64,000 nt of DNA, taken from positions 1-64,000 of the forward strand of contig NZ_JHBV01000019.1 in the NCBI RefSeq assembly GCF_000724545.1. The letters are read 5' to 3'. The notes beneath the pieces are model-generated. The model searched no databases and was not told the DNA's origin. It saw only the letters and a list, made by a program, of their open reading frames with translations. Shown here one piece after another: positions 57,921 through 64,000 of the stretch. Position numbers and translations under genes: made by a program. Positions within the stretch are counted from its first letter, which is position 1; every line of letters starts with the position of its first letter. This DNA comes from Aureispira sp. CCB-QB1. Lineage in GTDB: Bacteria > Bacteroidota > Bacteroidia > Chitinophagales > Saprospiraceae.

Positions 57921-59810
57921 ATGATTGAACGTCCTGTCATATTATTGACATTTGCGAATCAGCAGGATGCCTATCTAGATAATCTAAAAAAAGAGAGCAA
58001 AAAGCTCAACTATATCCTAAGTACACACCATGACAAAGGAACCATAGAAGTTTTTAGAGAAGAAAGCACCACTACTGATGATATCAAAAAAGCCATAGAA
58101 CGTTTTGACGAAAGAATTGCCATCTTTCACTATGGAGGACATGCCGATGGAGGTAGTCTACGATTTGAAGGTGGTGATGGCAATGCTGCTGGTCTGGCAG
58201 AACTACTTGGCCAGTTGCCCAATTTAAAGTTGGTGTTTTTGAATGGTTGTTCTACTGAAGCACAAGTGCAGTTTTTGTTAACAAGTGGTGTGAAGGCTGT
58301 TATTGCTACGGCAGTGCCTATTAATGACGAAAAAGCAGTTGTTTTTGCAGAGGATTTTTATCGTTCCTTTTCCAATGGCCATACCATCGAATCTGCCTTT
58401 CGTCGCGCCGTAGCCAATATGAAGTTTGTCTACGGAGGAGACTTTGATGCAACAATTGTTCGCCGTGGCGATGCCGTTGTACATGGCGACAAAAACAAGA
58501 TGCCTTGGGGACTGTATCTCAATGACAATAGTGAGGAGGCTCTCAACTGGGAAATGCCTAAGTATTATCCCAAAGACAACGTCCGAGCAGAAGCTATTGA
58601 TAAGTCTAAGTTCAAGGTAAATATGCATATAGAGGAAGTCATTTTCCCTATGTTTGATGTCAAACCAGAACTAGAAGCTTTGTGTACGTATGAAGATGAT
58701 GACGAATTGGATCCTAGAGCTGTATTGTTACAGATTATTCAAAATTTCCCTTGGCCTATTGGGGCGCAAGTGCGTTTGCTAGTGGCAAAAGATGGTGATA
58801 TGGATACGCCTTCTATGGAACGCCTAAAGCAAATTGTAAGTGTCTATATCATGACGAGCCAATTCATTTTTTATGTTGTGATGTCTCAAATGTGGGATGA
58901 AAAGCGTGCAGCAACCTTTACTGCCAAGAGTTTTTTGGTAGATATGCTTTATATGAATCACAAACAATTTGGGCAATTCGACTATTTTAAAAACTTTGTA
59001 GAGGCAACTAAACTTCTCTTAGATGCTGATTGTGAACTTGCCATTCCTGAATTTGCAGATGTAGTAGCAGATTTTGATGCCCATACCGAATTGCATGAAG
59101 CGTATCTTTATTTAGAATCTCTTCGTGCTGCTATTCACACTGGAAATTTAGAGGCATTAGAAAATAAAACCTTTGAAAAATGTGTAGAAGGGGAGTATTA
59201 TCTATCTACTATATTGTACCATTTAGCCTTTACCATAAAATACGATTTGGTGACCGTTCGGGATATTCATGTGGTTAACCATAGAAATATGGATACAGAA
59301 TTTAACCATTTTATCAGTCGACTAAATGTTAAAGTTGGAGATATTGCAGTGAGTGAAGGAAGTAAAAAAATGAAAGCTAGAATCTATAAAACCTTTACCA
59401 ATAACTCTTCTGTAATTTTGACTTCGGATTTGCAAGATCCGACCACCTTCTTGAACTTATCGCCTTTTATTATTGACAAAAATGCGTTTAGAGATGGTCT
59501 TACAGAAGATAGAGCAACAGAACAACAGTTGTTTATGTATGCACACCGAGTAGAAGGGGATGACCCTAAAAGAGATTATAAATACTATGCTACATTTCAC
59601 AATATTTATGTAGCGCAAGAAAGAGCATCTGACCAGTTCTTAATAGATGGACCTGGTGGAGCAAGCAAGGACAGTGAACAGCCTACCAACACTAGAAGTC
59701 GAATGCGCTCTAGACGTAGGCGAAGAACCTCTACAACGACACAGGTTATTAATCCTTATGCTGTTCTCAAACGACAATTTGAGATTTTAGAAAAAGATTT
59801 AATCAGTTAG
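57921..59810 (+). CDS. CHAT-domain caspase-like protease
   Basis: The 629-residue cytoplasmic protein opens with a CHAT domain (about residues 1-180), a caspase/separase-clan peptidase. Its catalytic dyad is His74 in HYGGHADGG and Cys110 in LNGCSTEAQ, followed by GVKAVIATAVPINDEKAVVF and FYRSFSNGHTIESAFRRAV. Residues 190-570 are a helical and beta-mixed region of unknown fold. An Arg-rich stretch near 590-605 (SRMRSRRRRRTSTTTQ) and a short helix end it. CHAT proteases serve as effectors in several bacterial defence and cell-death systems. The STAND NTPase gene follows after 75 nt, so it probably controls this effector. Confidence 0.88.
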   Translation: MIERPVILLTFANQQDAYLDNLKKESKKLNYILSTHHDKGTIEVFREESTTTDDIKKAIERFDERIAIFHYGGHADGGSLRFEGGDGNAAGLAELLGQLPNLKLVFLNGCSTEAQVQFLLTSGVKAVIATAVPINDEKAVVFAEDFYRSFSNGHTIESAFRRAVANMKFVYGGDFDATIVRRGDAVVHGDKNKMPWGLYLNDNSEEALNWEMPKYYPKDNVRAEAIDKSKFKVNMHIEEVIFPMFDVKPELEALCTYEDDDELDPRAVLLQIIQNFPWPIGAQVRLLVAKDGDMDTPSMERLKQIVSVYIMTSQFIFYVVMSQMWDEKRAATFTAKSFLVDMLYMNHKQFGQFDYFKNFVEATKLLLDADCELAIPEFADVVADFDAHTELHEAYLYLESLRAAIHTGNLEALENKTFEKCVEGEYYLSTILYHLAFTIKYDLVTVRDIHVVNHRNMDTEFNHFISRLNVKVGDIAVSEGSKKMKARIYKTFTNNSSVILTSDLQDPTTFLNLSPFIIDKNAFRDGLTEDRATEQQLFMYAHRVEGDDPKRDYKYYATFHNIYVAQERASDQFLIDGPGGASKDSEQPTNTRSRMRSRRRRRTSTTTQVINPYAVLKRQFEILEKDLIS

Positions 59811-59885
59811 AGCTTATTGAAATAACAAAATGCTCACATCTAAAATTTTAAAGAATCTCTTATCAATTGTTAAAAATTAGCTCTT

Positions 59886-60956
59886 ATGGCAACACAAGTA
59901 AAAAGTCCGTTCAAGTTTTTGGATTCTTACGACAAAAAAGATAAAGCGATCTTTTTTGGTAGAACTCAAGAAACATATGAATTATACGATAGAATATTTG
60001 AGACCAATTTGGTCTTGTTATATGGTGCCTCTGGTACTGGCAAAACTAGTTTGATTAATTGTGGATTGGGCAATCAGTTTGAATCAACCGATTGGCATCC
60101 TATTTTTATTCGCAGAAAAGATAATATCATGGAATCCATGAAAGAGGAGTTCCAAGAGCATGCGATAAAAAAGATCGACCCTTCTACTTCTATGATTGAT
60201 CAAGTCCGTTCTTTGTATTTAGATTATTTCAAACCCATTTATTTAATTTTTGATCAGTTTGAAGAGATCTTTATCCTTGGTGACAAGGAGGAGCAAAGAA
60301 TCTTTTTTGAGATGATTTATCAATTACTCGAAGAAGATTTGCAATGCAAGGTACTTATTTCGATGCGAGAAGAATACATTGCTTATCTGTCAGAATTTGA
60401 AGAAATTATTCCGTATCTGTTTGATAATCGCTTGCGGGTCGAAAAAATGAATAGTAAGAACTTGAAAGATGTTATTGAAGGAACAACGGCTAGCTTTAAT
60501 ATCGAGCTGAAAAAAACACCAGGAGGAAAAGAAATTTCTGAATTAATTATTGAAAAATTAAGGGATAAAAATCATGAAATTGATTTAGCAAATTTGCAGG
60601 TCTATTTAGATCGTCTATATCAAATGGCGGTAGAAAAAAATGGACCTAATGCCCCCATTGTGTTTGATGAAGCTTTGATTAAAGAGACGGGTAATTTGGA
60701 GGATGTTATGTCTACTTTCCTAGACCAACAATTAGATGTTTTGGAAAAGGAATTGGCTCAGAAGTATAAAAATGCCAAAAAAGGAGCACCGCTAGATATC
60801 TTGTTTGAATTGGTGACGGATAACGGCACAAAACACGCTATAGATTTGGAACAAATTAAAAAACGTCTAAAACGTTCTAAAAATATTGAACCTGCTATAA
60901 TAGATTACTGCGTTGTTCGTTTTAAAGAAATGCGTATTTTGAGAGAACTTTCATAA
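59886..60956 (+). CDS. STAND-type NTPase (nSTAND1-like), lacking its C-terminal part
   Basis: The 356-residue protein has the nSTAND1 start (SPFKFLDSYDKKDKAIFFGR), the Walker A GASGTGKTS (residues 47-55, Lys53), and a Walker B-like LIFDQFEEIFI (Asp123, with Glu126 and Glu127). Helical regulatory segments follow (LQVYLDRLYQMAVEKN, IDYCVVRFKEMRILRELS). STAND NTPases act as switches that oligomerise when sensing a trigger. The family normally continues into a winged-helix segment with the motif ELAHDxLA, but here a TAA stops the frame. That missing segment begins the next gene in the same frame. Confidence 0.85.
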   Translation: MATQVKSPFKFLDSYDKKDKAIFFGRTQETYELYDRIFETNLVLLYGASGTGKTSLINCGLGNQFESTDWHPIFIRRKDNIMESMKEEFQEHAIKKIDPSTSMIDQVRSLYLDYFKPIYLIFDQFEEIFILGDKEEQRIFFEMIYQLLEEDLQCKVLISMREEYIAYLSEFEEIIPYLFDNRLRVEKMNSKNLKDVIEGTTASFNIELKKTPGGKEISELIIEKLRDKNHEIDLANLQVYLDRLYQMAVEKNGPNAPIVFDEALIKETGNLEDVMSTFLDQQLDVLEKELAQKYKNAKKGAPLDILFELVTDNGTKHAIDLEQIKKRLKRSKNIEPAIIDYCVVRFKEMRILRELS

Positions 60957-61040
60957 AATGTTGTTCGATCTATGCAATTAATAGATAGTTGTTTCTTGTG
61001 ATAATTGTTGTAAGAAAACTATTGTAATAGAAAATAGATT
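60957..61040 (+). other. stop-containing 84-nt spacer between the two halves of the STAND protein
   Basis: The spacer is a multiple of three and has five in-frame stops (counting that after RELS). It contains an imperfect hairpin (ATAGTTGTTTCTT at 60985-60997 with AAGAAAACTAT at 61012-61022). It may be a small insertion or natural gene border. Confidence 0.5.
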
Positions 61041-61787
61041 ATGAAAATAGAATTAGCACACGACTTTATTGCCAAGAAAATATATGAAGAAGCTTCGATT
61101 GATGACAAAGCTAGGGCGCGTGCTACTAAAATGGTACACGAACGTTATCAACATTATCTATCGTCTAAAAATTTCTTGTTAACAGAACGAGAACTTGTTT
61201 ATATCAACCCATTTATAGAACGAATGGATTTGATAGAGGAAGAACAATATTATATTAGAAAGAGTAAAAAAGCAATTAAGAAAGAAAAGCTAATGCGGCG
61301 GATCAAAGACATTGCATTGGTAGCATTGCTTAGTGGCATTGTTTTTAGTTCTTGGGGATATTGGGAGCGCCAACGATTTTTTCATGCTTCTAAACATTTA
61401 GCTTCGGCACAAGATTCTATCAATGTTCTTTTGAGAAATCAAAAAGGCGCCCGATCAGATATCCCAATTACTTCTTCTGATAAAAATAAAACCCATCAAG
61501 GAGGTGATCCACTTTCTCCTTTAGTGTTTTTTAGTACAATTAAGTTGGAAGGAAAAGTGACCAACGAACAAAATGAGCCAATTAACGAAGCACTGGTTCA
61601 AATAATGGGGGCGCAAGTGCTGACTAAAGAGGATGGAACTTATGAGTTCTACTTGGTCTTGCCGCCTCAAAATATGGGTAAAAATATAAGTTTACACATC
61701 AGTAAAACCAATTACCTACCAACCTCAACACCTATAGATACTGATAATCCTTCTGTACAATCTGCTTTTACCTTAGTTCGAGAGTAA
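61041..61787 (+). CDS. C-terminal STAND segment fused to a membrane helix and a carboxypeptidase-regulatory-like domain
   Basis: The 248-residue protein begins KIELAHDFIAKKIYEEASI, then LSSKNFLLTERELVYINPFI and EEQYYIRKSKKAIKKEK. This is the winged-helix/coiled ending typical of nSTAND1 proteins, rarely seen alone. One transmembrane helix follows (about residues 93-110, IALVALLSGIVFSSWGYW), then a linker and a C-terminal beta domain (about 168-245) like carboxypeptidase-regulatory domains (KLEGKVTNEQNEPINEALVQ, LTKEDGTYEFYLVLPP). It would anchor the system in the inner membrane, with the beta domain in the periplasm. The 22-nt gap to the LRR gene suggests co-transcription. Confidence 0.8.
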   Translation: MKIELAHDFIAKKIYEEASIDDKARARATKMVHERYQHYLSSKNFLLTERELVYINPFIERMDLIEEEQYYIRKSKKAIKKEKLMRRIKDIALVALLSGIVFSSWGYWERQRFFHASKHLASAQDSINVLLRNQKGARSDIPITSSDKNKTHQGGDPLSPLVFFSTIKLEGKVTNEQNEPINEALVQIMGAQVLTKEDGTYEFYLVLPPQNMGKNISLHISKTNYLPTSTPIDTDNPSVQSAFTLVRE

Positions 61788-61809
61788 GACCTAAATTCTT
61801 GAAATATTT

Positions 61810-62556
61810 ATGGACAACTTAGAAAAGCAGAAAATAATTAATTTATTGTCTTCAGGAGATTTAAAAAATATGAGTCTTGCTTTTCAATTGATTGAATCCT
61901 TGGATATTTTGTTTGATTGGGAGCAATACGAAAAGATAGCTGCGTGGTTAAATAAAGGTAATGAAACTATTTTAACGGCGTGGGAAGAAGAGGATAGAGG
62001 CTTTTCGGATCGAGAAGAAGCCGTTATTACGGTTTATACCAGAACAGCCTACGGCGTACAGCAAATGAAATTAACCACATGGGATGAGCGAATTTGCTTA
62101 TTGCCCAATTTAGAAGCCTTAAACTATAGATCCAATTGTTTCGAAACCATTCCTGAATCTATTCAACAGCTAAAAAAATTAAAACATTTGAATTTGAATA
62201 GAAATCGCTTAACGGTAATTGGAGCGGAGTTAGACAGGAGTTATCATTTGGAATATTTGGCTTTGGGACACAATCAAATATATGCCATTCATACTGACTT
62301 CAAGCGATTAAAAGGGTTGCGTTATCTAGATTTGTCGGGCAACAAATTAGCGGAGTTGCCTTCTAGCATCGGTTCGCTGCTTGCTCTCAAACAGCTTAAT
62401 TTAAATCAAAACCCACTAACAATACTTCCCAATAGTATTTATAACCTTACTCAACTAGAGAAGTTATACTTGTTGAACACTCAAATTGATGAAGAAATCA
62501 TTTCTGATTTAGCATCTCAACTGCCCAACTGTCAAATACTCTACTCCAAAAATTAA
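61810..62556 (+). CDS. leucine-rich-repeat protein
   Basis: The 248-residue soluble protein has an N-terminal helical part (about 1-95) and six or so leucine-rich repeats (about 100-240), for example LNYRSNCFETIPESIQQLKK, LKHLNLNRNRLTVIG, LEYLALGHNQIYAIH, LRYLDLSGNKLAELPSSIGS and LKQLNLNQNPLTILPNSIYN. LRRs bind proteins. In the NLR picture they would be the sensing or autoinhibitory part of the CHAT/STAND system. The gene follows the STAND C-terminal gene by 22 nt. Confidence 0.9.
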   Translation: MDNLEKQKIINLLSSGDLKNMSLAFQLIESLDILFDWEQYEKIAAWLNKGNETILTAWEEEDRGFSDREEAVITVYTRTAYGVQQMKLTTWDERICLLPNLEALNYRSNCFETIPESIQQLKKLKHLNLNRNRLTVIGAELDRSYHLEYLALGHNQIYAIHTDFKRLKGLRYLDLSGNKLAELPSSIGSLLALKQLNLNQNPLTILPNSIYNLTQLEKLYLLNTQIDEEIISDLASQLPNCQILYSKN

Positions 62557-62583
62557 GTTAATCTATTACGACGATTATAAAAA

Positions 62584-62609
62584 AAACTCTAAGTTTGGAA
62601 AATAAGAGT
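62584..62609 (+). terminator. weak hairpin after the LRR gene
   Basis: AACTCT (62584-62589) pairs with AGAGTT (62604-62609), with an A-run before it and a T-rich tail. It is short but well placed to end the operon. Confidence 0.4.
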
Positions 62610-62699
62610 TGTTTGTTCTGTACAAAATTTTGCATTGTATGCAAGGTATTTAGCTTGATATAGACAAAAATGAACTAAAACAAACACTTTTTTATTTAT

Positions 62700-62925
62700 A
62701 GCATTACTCCGTTGGAAAATCGTATTAGTTAGCTTAGTTACTCCCTGCGGTCATGAGCCAGCAAGCTGGGTTCGCTGCTACTACGTGGTACTTGGTGAGC
62801 GCTACGCTTTTAGTTAACTATGCTGTTATTGCGTGGTACTTCGCAAGTGCTGAACAGTTGATTATTAGTAAGATGTATTTTTGCTGGTCTTTGTAGTAAA
62901 AGTATGATAATCAATGGAATATTAT
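62700..62925. repeat. dispersed modular intergenic repeat, copy K
   Basis: The modules ACTCCCTGCGGTCATGAGC, GCTGCTACTACGTGGTACTT and TATGCTGTTATTGCGTGGTA precede the 57-bp element at 62858-62914. Copy C at 10880-11210 has similar modules. Confidence 0.88.
62858..62914 (+). repeat. 57-bp element with palindromic ends, copy 4
   Basis: The ends are TTGATTATTA (62858-62867) and TGATAATCAA (62905-62914), with interior TAAGATGTATTTTTGCTGG matching the copies at 39379 and 46383. Confidence 0.8.
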
Positions 62926-62952
62926 TATGGAATAACCTCTAAATTATAAACA

Positions 62953-63660
62953 ATGACACTAAAAGAAGTTTTGACCGAGCTAGAAGCATTGGGAGACGAA
63001 CGAACTAAAAACACACTCTTAAAACATGGTGCAAAAGAACCTTTCTTTGGAGTGAAAGTTGGTGATTTGAAAAAAATTTTAAAGAAAACAAAAAAAAATC
63101 ACGAACTGTCTTTAGAATTATACGCTACAGGGAACTCAGATGCAATGTATTTGGCTGGTTTGATGGCGGATGAGAAACAAATTACAGTCGCTCATTTAGA
63201 AGATTGGGTAGAAAAAGCTTACTGGTACTACTTGAGTGAATATACCGTAGCTTGGGTAGCTGCTGAGACAGATTTTGGTTTTGAAATTGCTCAAAAATGG
63301 ATAGCGTCAGAAAAAGAAACGGTCGCTTCTGCGGGATGGTCAACCTTATCTAATGTTGCTTCTATCAAAAAGGATGAAGAGTTGGATATCGAAGCATATA
63401 GTCAATTATTAGATCAAGTTGTCAATGAAATCAATACCGCGCCCAATAGAGTGCGTTACACAATGAATGGTTTTGTTATTGCTGTAGGGTCTTATATTGC
63501 TCCTTTGACGACAAAAGCTCAAGAAGTTGCCCAAAAGATTGGTAAAGTAAGCGTAGAAATGGGAGGAACGGCTTGCAAGGTGCCTTTGGCGAGTACGTAT
63601 ATTCAAAAGGTAATTGATAAAAATAGGCTGGGCAAAAAACGAAAACAAGCAAGGTGCTAA
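62953..63660 (+). CDS. DNA alkylation repair (AlkD-like HEAT-repeat) protein
   Basis: The 235-residue cytoplasmic protein is all helical, in HEAT-like repeats (VLTELEALGDERTKNTLLKH, GVKVGDLKKILKKTKKNHEL, LAGLMADEKQITVAHLEDWV, then AAETDFGFEIAQKWIASEKE). This is the pattern of DNA alkylation repair proteins of the AlkD superfamily, which remove alkylated bases without flipping them. Many members are only weakly related to AlkD, and their activity is untested. It stands behind a repeat copy and is not obviously part of the CHAT operon. Confidence 0.85.
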   Translation: MTLKEVLTELEALGDERTKNTLLKHGAKEPFFGVKVGDLKKILKKTKKNHELSLELYATGNSDAMYLAGLMADEKQITVAHLEDWVEKAYWYYLSEYTVAWVAAETDFGFEIAQKWIASEKETVASAGWSTLSNVASIKKDEELDIEAYSQLLDQVVNEINTAPNRVRYTMNGFVIAVGSYIAPLTTKAQEVAQKIGKVSVEMGGTACKVPLASTYIQKVIDKNRLGKKRKQARC

Positions 63661-63684
63661 TATTTAAGAATTGTATTTTATAGG

Positions 63685-63720
63685 TTTAGCTATACGCTGC
63701 TAGTGGTCACTACGTTTATT
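63685..63720. repeat. short degenerate fragment of the intergenic repeat
   Basis: The stretch GGTTTAGCTATACGCTGCTA and GTGGTCACTACG echo the core module but with several changes. The rest of the gap to 63941 shows nothing else. Confidence 0.5.
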
Positions 63721-63941
63721 AATTAGAACTAAAAATAAGGTTATTTTTTAACCAGAATTTTTCTGACCACTTACTTATAAAAATTTAGATGCATTTTAAA
63801 GGAATTGTTTGGCAAGTTTTGACGTTGAACGTGAGATTAAGGTCTTTACCAAAAGCATGTTTACTACCTATTCACTATTAAAATATGAATTGGTATAAAA
63901 AAAGTTAAAACAGATCCCCAACACAAATAATTTCAAACACA

Positions 63942-64000
63942 ATGATAAAATATAATATATTACTTAGCTGGTGTTGTTTGCTCATCCTAACTGGTTGCCA
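63942..64000 (+). CDS. lipoprotein, N-terminal start only (cut by the window edge)
   Basis: The visible 19 residues are MIKYNILLSWCCLLILTGC, a lipoprotein signal peptide with lipobox LTGC and Cys19 as the lipidation site. The remainder lies outside the window, so the function is unknown. Confidence 0.7.
   Translation, partial: MIKYNILLSWCCLLILTGC

Overview
The window looks like chromosome of an A+T-rich Bacteroidota bacterium, most likely of the Saprospiria/Aureispira type. This is inferred from gene content: four large secreted proteins end in type IX secretion (T9SS) sorting domains, many lipoproteins have Bacteroidota-style lipoboxes, start codons lack clear Shine-Dalgarno sequences, the few promoter candidates fit the Bacteroidota pattern (TTTG, about 20 nt, TAnnTTTG), and there are DUF2490/CotH, HYC_CC_PP and DUF1573 genes. 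No rRNA, tRNA, CRISPR array or intact insertion sequence was found.

Layout. 1-250: a 90-bp tandem repeat. 405-6400: a small membrane protein, glycerol kinase, a secreted M1 metallopeptidase and a TPR protein. 6440-8020: a decay zone with an IS3 transposase remnant, two dispersed-repeat copies forming a 39-bp perfect inverted repeat, a frameshifted remnant and a broken DUF6155 gene. 8080-14670: a DUF1573 lipoprotein and KirBac channel, a HExxH protein, hemF and cell-envelope proteins. 14741-19512: three reverse-strand genes of unknown function that look like one operon. 19739-31794: esterase, LytTR regulator, secreted sphingomyelinase-like phosphodiesterase, lepA, secreted serine protease, beta carbonic anhydrase, and a DUF2490-CotH pair. 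32253-43975: a 1534-residue adhesin-like protein, a YetF-like protein, an FAD enzyme, a sulfatase, a thioredoxin-fold protein and two tandem paralogous lipoproteins. 44956-54424: aldehyde dehydrogenase and a heavy-metal efflux cluster (HYC_CC_PP protein, CusA-, TolC- and CusB-like proteins, a small metal-binding lipoprotein) with an attenuator-like leader. 54971-62556: an OmpA-like protein, a coiled-coil membrane protein with a terminal helix-hairpin-helix domain, then a CHAT caspase-like protease, a STAND NTPase, its apparently detached C-terminal part, and a leucine-rich-repeat protein. The window ends with an AlkD-like HEAT-repeat protein and the start of a lipoprotein.

The most interesting locus is 57921-62556. 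Caspase-like effector, STAND switch and LRR sensor are the parts of an NLR immune receptor, but here they lie in separate neighbouring genes, and the STAND protein is divided by an 84-nt stop-containing spacer that keeps frame. Second is a family of modular intergenic repeats, present in at least a dozen gaps, which carries a well-defined 57-58 bp element ending in short palindromes. Third is the uncharacterised three-gene operon at 14741-19512. Functional links between genes are inferred from order and domain content only.
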